NCBI GenBank assembly: GCA_031290985.1
Contig: JARLJW010000034.1
Coordinates: 1-64,000, forward strand
DNA: 64,000 nucleotides
Source of the DNA: Verrucomicrobiia bacterium
GTDB taxonomy: Bacteria; Verrucomicrobiota; Verrucomicrobiia; Limisphaerales; UBA11358
Direction of reading: 5' to 3'
The notes beneath the pieces are model-generated. The model had not been told where the DNA came from and searched no databases. It saw only the letters and a list, made by a program, of their open reading frames with translations. Positions 48,193 to 56,291 of the stretch are shown here, one piece after another (positions within the stretch are counted from its first letter, which is position 1; every line of letters begins with the position of its first letter). A program made the position numbers and the translations under genes.

Positions 48193-49165
48193 GGAATTTT
48201 CGGGAATAGATTTTGGTGTGGTTGGTGGTGATGGCGCCGGCCGCGCCGGGGTGAAGCTCGATGAGTTCCATGCCTTCCTTGGCGCCCAGGATACAGATGC
48301 TGGTGGAAAGCAGGCCGGCAATTGTGCAACTGGGGGCGATGACGGAGGCGGCGCGGCAATCGTTCAACGCCGGATAGCCGGTGCGCGGATCCAGGATGTG
48401 CCCGTAGCGGACGCCGTTGATCTCAAAGTGACGGAGGTAGTCGCCGGAGGTCGCCACGGCGTGGTCATTGACCGCCACGCCCGCCCAGCACTTGCCGGGC
48501 TGCTGGGCATCATCCAGGCCGATCCACCAGAATTTTTTATCCTTGGCGTGGCCGCGCACGCGCACATCCTGGCCAAAATCCACAAGCACGTTCTGGATGC
48601 CGCGCTCGATGGCCATGCCCATGACATAATCCACGGCATATTCCTTGCCGATGCCGCCGAGGTCGAGGGCCATGCCCCGTTGGGGCAGAAAGATTCCGCC
48701 TGGACGCCGTTGGAGCTTGTTCCAGCCGACCAGATCGCGCGCCGCACGGATGGCCTCCTCGGCGGGCAGTGCTGGCGGCCGCTGTTTCCAATTCCAGAGC
48801 TTGATGAGCGGCAGGGCGGTCGGATCGAATGAGCCGCGCGTGAAGAAAAACAGTTCGTGGCACAACGCGAACAGACGGTCGGTTTCCGGATCGGTTTCGA
48901 CCCAATATTCGCCGGCGGCGGCGTTGATCTTGCCGATGAGGCTGTCGGGTATGAACCGCGAGTAGCGCGCCTCGAACCGGGCAACCCAGGCGACGACATC
49001 GCGTTGAAAATCCCGGGCGACATCGGGGGCGACCCCGTGGAAATTGACGCGGCACGGCGTGCTCATGGCGCGGAACTCCAGCTTGGACAGCCCGTGCTCA
49101 ACCGTTGCCTGCGCAGATTGCGTGACGCGGGCGACGGCTTCGGCGGCGGATTTGGGGCTGTTCAT
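48173..49165 (-). CDS. apbE: ApbE-family FAD:protein FMN transferase
   Basis: About 330 residues. ApbE uses FAD and Mg2+ to attach FMN through a phosphoester to Thr/Ser in a target motif. Visible family segments are AMSTPCRVNFHG near 34-45, the FAD-binding GMALDLGGIGKEYAVD (about 162-177), VDFGQDVRV, and ATSGDYLRHFEINGVRYGHILDPRTGYPA (given in parts). In the C-terminal metal site the usual A-D-A-L-(S/T)-T appears as AGLLSTS, so the common Asp ligand is Gly. No signal peptide or lipobox is visible, unlike most periplasmic ApbE. Either it acts in the cytoplasm or the start is misjudged. The stop of DUF3570 overlaps the ATG at 49165 (TAATG); an ATG at 49171 is also possible. Confidence 0.9.
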   Translation of the reverse strand: MNSPKSAAEAVARVTQSAQATVEHGLSKLEFRAMSTPCRVNFHGVAPDVARDFQRDVVAWVARFEARYSRFIPDSLIGKINAAAGEYWVETDPETDRLFALCHELFFFTRGSFDPTALPLIKLWNWKQRPPALPAEEAIRAARDLVGWNKLQRRPGGIFLPQRGMALDLGGIGKEYAVDYVMGMAIERGIQNVLVDFGQDVRVRGHAKDKKFWWIGLDDAQQPGKCWAGVAVNDHAVATSGDYLRHFEINGVRYGHILDPRTGYPALNDCRAASVIAPSCTIAGLLSTSICILGAKEGMELIELHPGAAGAITTNHTKIYSRKFHEYIPA

Positions 49166-50343
49166 TACCATAGAATGGAGAAGCCAATCGTAAACACGTT
49201 GGCTTGGGGATACATGTCGGCGGACGTATGGTCCAAGCCGCGCATTTCATAACGGTGGTAACCGGCGACGAGGTGCACGTGGTCGTTGATGATGGCCGTG
49301 GCCTGCAAGCCAAAATCAAGCGAGTAAAATTCCGAGAGCCGGTAGTCGGATGAGTGCAAGCCGGCCGGGTCGGTGGAGAAGGTTCCGGGCGCTCCATAAA
49401 AGGCCGTGGCGTAGAAACTGGCGGCGCTTTGTTCGTAAAAGCGGAACATGGGCTCGACGATGAAATGTTTGCCCAGGTGCTGGTGCCAAGTCAGCCCGAG
49501 CGTGTGGCTGAAAACATCATATGAATCGTGGTGGAAACGGTAGGACGCCTCGAGGCTCGCATCGACGGACGTAAAATAATGCGTCGCCGAGGTGAATAAA
49601 ACTTCTTTGCTGCGGTACCCCGGGCGATGTTCCGGCACGCCAATATTGAAGCCCGTAGGAAAAATTCCGGGATGATATTCGGCGAGCCGGTAGGGATCGT
49701 TCAAATACCCGTCGTCATAGCCAAAGGTGAACGCGACATTCAAAATATCCGCCGGGGACAATATTTGGGACAAGCCAATGATGACGTCGGTCGAATCTTT
49801 GCCGCTCCAATTGACCCGGTCAGAGTGACGCACCGAGTCAAAGTTATGATCCGCGCCGAATTGGAGGATGGTGTTTTTGTCATTGAAAGCAATCGCGTCA
49901 CTCAGCGAGATGCCGCGGGATTCATAATCAGTTTCACGGCTGTCGGCAAAGCCGGCGCTGAGCGTATGCCGGCCAAGCTGCCAGTCCAGGTCCAGGTTTC
50001 CGGCCTGGCGGGTGTCCTCCACCCGGGTGGTGATGATTTTCCCCGACAGGTCATGGGTTCCATAGGGCGTCGCCCCGGAAATGCTGTCGTAAACGAATTC
50101 CCCCTTGGCCGTCAGGGAGTCCAGGAGTTTCTGCTCGAAGTACACCGAGTGCGTCTCGATGGTCATCCGGTTGTTGTCCTCTTTGTAATACTCGTAGCGA
50201 TAGTCGACGTGGTTTTCGCCGCGCAAGATCTGTGGCACGCTGCAGGCCATGCCGAGAGGCAGGAACCGCCGCCACTGGCCGGCGGCGCGCGCGATTTTGT
50301 CCGCCTGGCTGGCGAACCCGGAGAAGGTGGGTTTTTTGATCAT
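49165..50343 (-). CDS. DUF3570 outer-membrane-type protein with DSISGAT motif
   Basis: A 392-residue protein with many alternating hydrophobic/polar beta strands, aromatic-rich, ending FTIGFSILW with a terminal aromatic as in outer-membrane barrels. It fits DUF3570 (HVDYRYEYYKEDNNRM and GISLSDAIAFNDKNT are typical segments). Near the N-terminus D86-S-I-S-G-A-T92 followed by PYG matches the FMN-Thr signature, and the gene precedes apbE with a one-base overlap. The first ~40 residues lack a clear Sec signal (only a weak hydrophobic patch, FLPLGMACSV), so export is puzzling or the true start differs. First gene of the DUF3570-apbE-tlpA-DUF4266 set. Confidence 0.85.
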   Translation of the reverse strand: MIKKPTFSGFASQADKIARAAGQWRRFLPLGMACSVPQILRGENHVDYRYEYYKEDNNRMTIETHSVYFEQKLLDSLTAKGEFVYDSISGATPYGTHDLSGKIITTRVEDTRQAGNLDLDWQLGRHTLSAGFADSRETDYESRGISLSDAIAFNDKNTILQFGADHNFDSVRHSDRVNWSGKDSTDVIIGLSQILSPADILNVAFTFGYDDGYLNDPYRLAEYHPGIFPTGFNIGVPEHRPGYRSKEVLFTSATHYFTSVDASLEASYRFHHDSYDVFSHTLGLTWHQHLGKHFIVEPMFRFYEQSAASFYATAFYGAPGTFSTDPAGLHSSDYRLSEFYSLDFGLQATAIINDHVHLVAGYHRYEMRGLDHTSADMYPQANVFTIGFSILW

Positions 50344-50474
50344 GTCGTCTGAGCTTATCTTCTAAATCAGCAGAGAGCATACCTGACCAGGATAAATTCC
50401 GCATGTTTAGCAGATTAAATTTTCTTTATGTTCGCAGACCGGTACATCCTTGGGTCGGGGTGCCATTTAAACCC

Positions 50475-51515
50475 TTACGTTTGAAAGGAGGGCGTTTGTT
50501 CGACCAGCGGGATGCGGAGCAGGGTGGCGTGATAATCACTCCCGTAGCGCCGTTGCAGCCGGACTTGCGGTTCGAGCCGGAGCAATGCCGCCACGACCCG
50601 CAGGCCGAGACCCAAGGTGGACTCAGGATGCGCGGTATGGGTGATGCGGTTCGAGACCAGCAGCACGACGCTGTGCGGATGGCGCTTCAAACGCACGGTC
50701 AGGTCCCCGCTGCCGTGCTTAAGCGCGTTGGTCAGCAGCGTGTGGGCGATCTGACGGAGATGTCGTGGATCGGCGGAAACCCAGCAGCCGGCATCTGATT
50801 TCAGGGTGAATTTGCGGTCCTGTCCGGCGGCGAGCAGTTGGAAATCAGCGACCACCTCGGTGATGGCCGATGAAAAATCAAACACCGAGCGCCGCGGCAG
50901 GATGCGGCCCTGCTCGGCGCGCGCGATGAGCAGCGACTGGTCCACGACGTGCGTAAGGCGGTGCAGTTCGTTTTCCAGTTCCTCCGCCAGCTCCGGCGCG
51001 ATCCGTTCGCCGGCCTGTTCCACCTTGAGGCGCATGATGGACAACGGCGTGCGCAGTTCGTGGGCCACCTTCGCGGCGTAGTTGTTCATTTCGGCGAAAG
51101 ATGAATCAAGGCGTGACAACAGGTCGTTCAACTGCCGCAGCAGGTCGCGGAATTCCAGATCCACCTCCGGGAGCGAGATAGGCTGGCCGAGGTTGCCGGG
51201 GTTCTTGGACTGGAGCTGCCGGTTTACGTTGGCAATCGGCCGCAGCGACTGGCGCGCCAGCCAGTAGCCGCCCGCAATCGCCACCAGCACCACCGGCGAC
51301 ACCCACAGCAACGCCGAACGAACCAGGCTGGCGGCGACCTCGTGGACTTCCGCCGTCGTGAGGCTGGTATTGGCCGGGCCGGGATGCCGCCGGCCGTCAT
51401 ACTTTTGCAACAGCGCCGTCTCCACGGTGAAATACAACAGGAAAATATAGGCGGCACTGACGGCGATGAAACCGATGCCATACCACAACGTCAGGCGCAA
51501 CCGCATCGACCTCAT
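50475..51515 (-). CDS. Sensor histidine kinase with degenerate G1 box
   Basis: About 346 residues. The TM helix at 7-29 and second at 68-88 enclose a short periplasmic loop. A HAMP-like linker, then a DHp domain with phospho-acceptor H152 in VAHELRTPLSI and the HATPase N-box LRQIAHTLLTNALKHG follow. In the ATP lid the usual D-x-G-x-G is missing (VVLLVSNRITHT...), though a GLGL G2-like element remains in STLGLGLRVV. The start at 51515 overlaps the regulator's stop (ATGA), so it is coupled to the response regulator. It lies 131 bp upstream of the DUF3570 set and is the likely controller of those genes. Kinase activity may be weak or altered. Confidence 0.88.
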   Translation of the reverse strand: MRSMRLRLTLWYGIGFIAVSAAYIFLLYFTVETALLQKYDGRRHPGPANTSLTTAEVHEVAASLVRSALLWVSPVVLVAIAGGYWLARQSLRPIANVNRQLQSKNPGNLGQPISLPEVDLEFRDLLRQLNDLLSRLDSSFAEMNNYAAKVAHELRTPLSIMRLKVEQAGERIAPELAEELENELHRLTHVVDQSLLIARAEQGRILPRRSVFDFSSAITEVVADFQLLAAGQDRKFTLKSDAGCWVSADPRHLRQIAHTLLTNALKHGSGDLTVRLKRHPHSVVLLVSNRITHTAHPESTLGLGLRVVAALLRLEPQVRLQRRYGSDYHATLLRIPLVEQTPSFQT

Positions 51516-52189
51516 GGCGGCCCCTCCCGCAATGCGAAGCCCACCCCGCGCACCGTGTGGATCAACGGCGGCAGTTCCGGCCGGTCGATTTTTTTTCGCA
51601 ACAGGTTGACATAGACGTTCACGACGTTCGTTTCGGAATCGAAGTGCTGGTCCCAAACATGTTCCACGATGGCCGTCTTGCTCACGGGCTTCGGTGAGTT
51701 GGCGATGAGGAATTCGAGCAACGCGAATTCCCGCGGCGTCAGGGGAATTTGCGCGCCCGCCCGCCGCGCCTCATGCGAAACCAGGTCGAGTTCCAGGTCG
51801 CCGACGCGCATGACCGTGGCGGATTGCGGACGTTGCCGCCGCAGGACAGCGCGCAGACGGGCCAGCAATTCAGAGATGGAAAAGGGTTTGGTCAGATAAT
51901 CATCCGCCCCGGCATCCAGACCGCGAACCTTGTCCTCCACATCATCGCGCGCCGTCAAAAATATCACCGGGGTGGTGATTTGCCGGCGGCGCAGATGGCG
52001 CACCACGGTGAAGCCGTCCTTATGGGGCATGGTGACATCCAGCAGCAGGGCGTCGTAGGCATTTTCCTGGGCCAGCCAGAGGGCCTCGTCGCCATCCACG
52101 GCGACGTCCACCGCGTAGCCTTCCGCCACCAGACCCAGGCGGACATGTTCGGCCACCTTCGGCTCGTCTTCGGCTAGCAGGATGCGCAT
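51512..52189 (-). CDS. OmpR-family response regulator
   Basis: A 225-residue regulator: receiver domain with phosphorylation site D51 (LLLDVTMPHKDG), acidic pair E7-D8 and K101 (LTKPFSISELLARL). The OmpR/PhoB winged helix runs from about 130 to the end, with TPREFALLEFLIANSPKPVS and VVNVYVNLLRKKIDRP in the recognition region. The start at 52189 gives the family N-terminus MRILLAEDEP. First gene of the two-component pair and of the 14-kb minus-strand run. Confidence 0.95.
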   Translation of the reverse strand: MRILLAEDEPKVAEHVRLGLVAEGYAVDVAVDGDEALWLAQENAYDALLLDVTMPHKDGFTVVRHLRRRQITTPVIFLTARDDVEDKVRGLDAGADDYLTKPFSISELLARLRAVLRRQRPQSATVMRVGDLELDLVSHEARRAGAQIPLTPREFALLEFLIANSPKPVSKTAIVEHVWDQHFDSETNVVNVYVNLLRKKIDRPELPPLIHTVRGVGFALREGPP

Positions 52190-52356
52190 GATAGTTTTAC
52201 AAGAGTTTTCGCCATCTGATGATCCGTCTGTGGAATTCAACACGGAATTTAACCGGTGTCAATTTCCCGTTTTCTAAAAAAGGTGCAGTAGGCAGGACGC
52301 TGGCGTGACCGGGAGCGATGACGAGGCGGATAATGTTCTGCTCAGGATATGCTTAT

Positions 52357-52387
52357 ATGGCAAAAAGCCATTTGCCGATTTGGCAAA
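52357..52387. promoter_or_regulatory. Two adjacent inverted repeats in a divergent promoter region
   Basis: ATGGC-AAAAA-GCCAT (52357-52371) followed directly by TTTGCC-GATTT-GGCAAA (52371-52387). They lie between the divergent response-regulator gene and the TPR-protein gene, 20 bp before the latter's start. The repeated GGCAAA/TTTGCC half-sites suggest a regulator-binding site. Confidence 0.55.
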
Positions 52388-52406
52388 ACCGGCCTAGCAT
52401 AAAATC

Positions 52407-53825
52407 ATGGCTGAAAAAACTATGAATGAGATTGCACCGGACATGCGCCGGTTGCACACGAAGGCGGTGGAAGCAGCGCAGCGGGATAACACGGACTACG
52501 CCATCGCGTTGTTCTGCCAGATCCTTGAAAAGGAACCGGGCTTTTTTGAATGCCGCAAGGCGTTGCGCGCGGAACAGATCAAAAAGGCGGGCGCGGCCAG
52601 CACCGGGTTTTTCAAGAAGATGATGAGCAGCGCCGGTTCGTCGCCGCAGATCGCGAAGGCGAAAATGGCGTTGAACAAGAACCCGGTCGAGGCGATGGCC
52701 GTGGCGGAGCAGGTTTTGAGCAGCGACCCGACGAACGCCTCCGCGCACCGGATCATCGCGGACGCGGCGGTGGCGCTGGAGATGACGAAGACGCGCATCC
52801 TGGCGCTGGAGATGATGGCGAAGAATGCGCCGAAGGACAAAGCGGTGATCATCGAGTTCGCGCAGGCGGTCAGCGAGACCGGGAGCAATGCGGATGTGGC
52901 GGAGAAGATTTTGAACGACCTGATCAAGAGTTCGCCGTATGACACGGACTTGCTGCAGGTGCAGAAAAACCTTTCCGCGACCAAGACGATGGACGAGGGC
53001 GGCTACAGTGCGCTCGAGGGTGGCGGGGGTTCCTATCGCGACATTTTGCGGAACAAGGACGAGGCGGTTTCGCTGGAGCAGGAAAACCGGGTGCAGAAGA
53101 GCGAGGACGTGGCCGAGCGGCTGATCGGCGAATATGAAACGCGGCTGCAGACGGAGACGGACAACCAGAAGCTGATGCGTTCGCTGGCGGAACTTTATAC
53201 GCAGAAAAACCGGTTCGACGAAGCGTTGGAGGTTTATACGCGCATCAAGAATTCCGGGATGACCACGGAATCATCGCTCGACCAGGCGATGGCGGAAACG
53301 GTCGTGCGCAAGTTTGATCACGCGATCGCGGCGCTGAACCCATTTGCACCGGATCATGCGGAGCAACTGGCGAAGTATCAGGCGGAGAAATTGAATTTTC
53401 AACTGGCGGAATGCCAGAAGCGGGTGGAGAAGTACCCGACTGACCTGGCCTTCCGGTTTGAACTGGGCGTGCTGTATTTCCAAATGGGCAAGATCAGCGA
53501 GGCGATCGCCGAATTTCAGAAGGCGCAGCAGAACGCGCACAAGCACTTCGCGGCGATGAGCTATCTGGCGCAGTGTTTTGCGAAGCGGGGCATGAATGAT
53601 TCCGCGGTGCGCACGTTGCAGAACGCCATCAAGGAAAAGCCCGCGTTCGACGAGGAGAAGAAGGACCTGATGTACAATCTGGGCTGCGTGTTCGAAAAAG
53701 TGGGCAAGAAGGCCGAGGCCATGGAGCAATTCCTTGTCCTCTATGAGTCAGATGTGACGTATCGCGATGTGGGGGCGAAGGTGGATGCGCATTATGCAAG
53801 CCAGGAGGGGCAGGCACCGTCGTAG
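52407..53825 (+). CDS. TPR-repeat protein
   Basis: A 472-residue protein made of tetratricopeptide-like helix pairs, with units seen near residues 17-50 (DNTDYAIALFCQILEKEPGF), 252-300 (AELYTQKNRFDEALEVYTRI) and 345-450 (LGVLYFQMGKISEAIAEFQKA; LAQCFAKRGMNDSAVRTLQNA). There is no signal peptide or TM helix, so it is cytoplasmic. A central linker (GYSALEGGGGSYRDILRNKDEA) is flexible. Such proteins scaffold complexes, but no partner is adjacent. Family clear, function unknown. Confidence 0.85.
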   Translation: MAEKTMNEIAPDMRRLHTKAVEAAQRDNTDYAIALFCQILEKEPGFFECRKALRAEQIKKAGAASTGFFKKMMSSAGSSPQIAKAKMALNKNPVEAMAVAEQVLSSDPTNASAHRIIADAAVALEMTKTRILALEMMAKNAPKDKAVIIEFAQAVSETGSNADVAEKILNDLIKSSPYDTDLLQVQKNLSATKTMDEGGYSALEGGGGSYRDILRNKDEAVSLEQENRVQKSEDVAERLIGEYETRLQTETDNQKLMRSLAELYTQKNRFDEALEVYTRIKNSGMTTESSLDQAMAETVVRKFDHAIAALNPFAPDHAEQLAKYQAEKLNFQLAECQKRVEKYPTDLAFRFELGVLYFQMGKISEAIAEFQKAQQNAHKHFAAMSYLAQCFAKRGMNDSAVRTLQNAIKEKPAFDEEKKDLMYNLGCVFEKVGKKAEAMEQFLVLYESDVTYRDVGAKVDAHYASQEGQAPS

Positions 53826-53920
53826 CTGGGATGGTTTTTTGGGGCCGGATTGGGACTTTGGCAAATATCGAACCAAGGCATGGCTGTCTCCATCCCGTTC
53901 GCGATTCGACATTTACCGTC

Positions 53921-54787
53921 CTACGTTGCCGGAATGAACTTCTGAAACCATTTCGTCAGCCCGAACAGGCCCACGAAAACCACCGCGCTCAACCCGGGTG
54001 CAAGCTGCGGCGCCACCGCCAGCCAGTCCACCAGGGTGATGCCGGCCAGCAGGTTGGTGACGATCCAACCCACATTGGGTTCGCCGCCGGTGAAAACGCC
54101 CTTCACACATCGGGCCACCCACAAGGCCAGCACGGCCGAGATCCACAACGCCGCCGTGCGGTAAGCCCCCACATTCATTACCAAGCCCAAGCCAATCGGC
54201 GCCGCCAGCAGCAGCAACGGCCAGTGCGGCACCCGCCCGCGAAAACTCTCCCGCCGCGCCACATAGCTCAGGCCCACGACAAACAACGCCAGCGCCAGCC
54301 CGCAAAATACTGCCCAGCCGTTCAGTCCGCCCGCGCCGGTACCGCCCGCGATCACATACACCCAAAACCGACAAGCTCCCATGATCCACGGCGACGCCGT
54401 AAAAATTTTATGCGTGAAATCGTACAGTATGATCGTCAATGCCAGCAGCACCGCGCACACGCCGGCCACCTTTCCGCAAAACAGCAGGAGAAAAATGCCC
54501 GCCGCAAGCTGGCAGAAACCGAGTTGCCAGACCTCTGCCGCGGTGATTTTTCCCGCCGGTATTGGCCGTTCGGCTCGGCGCTGCCGGTCGAACTCCTCGT
54601 CGAACGCATCGTTCAAAAACATGCCGCCCGTGTATAGCACACTCAGGCCCAGCAGCAGGAACGGCAGTTTCCAATAATTGCCGCCCCCGCCCAGCCACCA
54701 GCCCGCCAAGCAGTTCGACCACACCGTCGGCAAATTCGACATCCGCCCGAGAACGAGCAGGGTGCGGAGTTGTGGCGACAGGTGCAT
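53921..54787 (-). CDS. eboC: UbiA-family prenyltransferase, EboC-like
   Basis: A 288-residue integral-membrane prenyltransferase with about eight helices. The Mg-binding motif NDAFDEEFDRQRRAERPIPAG (59-79, N59, D60, D63, D67) and a second acidic motif (LYDFTHK) are seen. It probably joins a prenyl chain to an acceptor. It lies 120 bp downstream of a gene resembling eboE on the same strand; in ebo clusters, known from cyanobacteria and other phyla for exporting metabolites such as scytonemin precursors, eboC is a UbiA-type enzyme, so I use that name. Homology to menaquinone or heme prenyltransferases is an alternative. Confidence 0.75.
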   Translation of the reverse strand: MHLSPQLRTLLVLGRMSNLPTVWSNCLAGWWLGGGGNYWKLPFLLLGLSVLYTGGMFLNDAFDEEFDRQRRAERPIPAGKITAAEVWQLGFCQLAAGIFLLLFCGKVAGVCAVLLALTIILYDFTHKIFTASPWIMGACRFWVYVIAGGTGAGGLNGWAVFCGLALALFVVGLSYVARRESFRGRVPHWPLLLLAAPIGLGLVMNVGAYRTAALWISAVLALWVARCVKGVFTGGEPNVGWIVTNLLAGITLVDWLAVAPQLAPGLSAVVFVGLFGLTKWFQKFIPAT

Positions 54788-54907
54788 AGCGGGCGAAGGA
54801 AACCAAATATTTCAGCCGATGGCGAGCAGCTTTGATGGAGGGAGCGCGGGCGGCCCGCCTGCGAGTTGCAGTTTAAAATGTTTTCGCGCCGGCGCGTTTG
54901 GCCGCCT

Positions 54908-56065
54908 TCACCCCGCCAGCCCGCGCTTGCCGAGCTCCGCCAGCGTCCACTGATATTCCTGCGCCAGTTGCTCCACCACGCTCTGCGATTTCAATTCCGG
55001 CGGCAGCACCTCCCAGGTGTACGTTTCCATCTCCAGATGGGAGCACATCTGCGGGTTCAATTGCAGCAGATCCAAAACGCCCAGCAGATGGTCGTTGGTG
55101 TTCTCAAACGGCGGCGCGGCCGGCGCGTGGAGCGGCACATGGAAATGGATGCGCCACTCTTCCGCCGGCGCATCGGCCGCGAGCGCATCGGGCAGGTCCC
55201 GGAAGATGGTGCGGTTGCCGGCGGCATCGCGGGCCACGACCTGGTGCAGGTAAACATCATCGGAAAATCGTTTCAATTCCGCGCGGGCTGCCGGCGTGGG
55301 CGGAACCTTCAGCGCAGAGCTCAGATGGAGTTTGCTGATCTTGATGCCGTGGTTGACCAGGCAGGGCAGGGCGTTGTGCGCCTCTTCAAACTCCACGGCA
55401 AAATGGCAGGTGTCATAATTCACCCCCAGATGTTCCGCGAGCCGTTCATCGCGGGGATGCTCGGCGCGGAGGTGGTCGAAGAGATGGATGGTCTCCGCGC
55501 TGCTCTCCAGCAGGCAGAGCGGTTCGGGTTCGAGGCCCAGGTGCAGCTTGCGCCCGGTTCGCGCGCTGATGCGCGCGATGTGCTCGACGCTCCGCCAGAG
55601 GTTTTGACGCATGGCCTTCAGGGCCTCCAAGGAAGGGTGGAATTCCTTGAATGAGCCGGGCAGGGTGCTGACGCTGCCTTCCACGCCGGCCGGCAACAGT
55701 TCCGAGAGCAGGTTGAACAGCAAGTTCGTGTACGCCAGCCGTTCGGGCGAAGTCCAGTCCGGCATGTAAACCCGCTGCTTGACCCGCACCCCGTGAAACT
55801 GCCCGTAGGGAAACCCGTTGATTGTGAAAACGTAGCAGGAGTTTTTTTCCAGCCAGCGGCGGAATTCCAGCAGCGTGTCGCGGTTGCTCAATTCCACCGC
55901 CGCCGGCTCGCTCAGGCGCAGACCGATGGCGAAGGGGCGGCCCGCACAGACCTTGTCCCGCACGGCCAGGGCGTAAGTTTGCAGTGAATGAAATGTTTCG
56001 CCCCAAGTCTCGCCCCGGTGGATGTTCGTGCAGTAGGCGAGATGCAGGCCGTGATTCAATTTCAT
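54908..56065 (-). CDS. eboE: EboE-like metabolite-traffic protein (TIM-barrel)
   Basis: About 385 residues from the ATG at 56065 (MKLNHGLHLAYCTNIHRGETW); an ATG at 56110 adds 15 residues of poor quality. It has the sugar-phosphate-isomerase-like TIM barrel seen in EboE: HLAYCTNIHRGETW, LRLSEPAAVELS, TINGFPYGQFHG, LEPEPLCLLES and GVNYDTCHFAVEFEE, ending in a helix-rich tail. EboE works with EboA-F in moving precursors to the periplasm, in systems known from cyanobacteria. Only C and E are present here; eboA, B, D and F are not in the window. Confidence 0.82.
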   Translation of the reverse strand: MKLNHGLHLAYCTNIHRGETWGETFHSLQTYALAVRDKVCAGRPFAIGLRLSEPAAVELSNRDTLLEFRRWLEKNSCYVFTINGFPYGQFHGVRVKQRVYMPDWTSPERLAYTNLLFNLLSELLPAGVEGSVSTLPGSFKEFHPSLEALKAMRQNLWRSVEHIARISARTGRKLHLGLEPEPLCLLESSAETIHLFDHLRAEHPRDERLAEHLGVNYDTCHFAVEFEEAHNALPCLVNHGIKISKLHLSSALKVPPTPAARAELKRFSDDVYLHQVVARDAAGNRTIFRDLPDALAADAPAEEWRIHFHVPLHAPAAPPFENTNDHLLGVLDLLQLNPQMCSHLEMETYTWEVLPPELKSQSVVEQLAQEYQWTLAELGKRGLAG

Positions 56066-56241
56066 GGACAAGGCAAAGTTGCGCGGAAACCGGCTTTTGG
56101 CAAGGCCCAATCGCTTTGCACGACTTCTGTTCTTCGGGCGATGGCTTCTCTATGGACTTCGGAATGGGTGCTTGGAGATTCTTCCACCCATCCGCCTATT
56201 GCCGGCTCCAAAAACAGGACACAAACAATCACAAAGCTCAG

Positions 56242-56270
56242 TTGACAGGTCTGCGGGTGCGGATTAATCT
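56242..56270 (+). promoter_or_regulatory. Candidate sigma-70-type promoter for the coiled-coil gene
   Basis: TTGACA (56242-56247), a 17-bp spacer and TAATCT (56265-56270), ending 21 bp before the ATG. The -35 is perfect and the spacing ideal; the -10 matches at its three most conserved positions. Confidence 0.55.
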
Positions 56271-56291
56271 AAAACAAAACTGCACTAGAAA

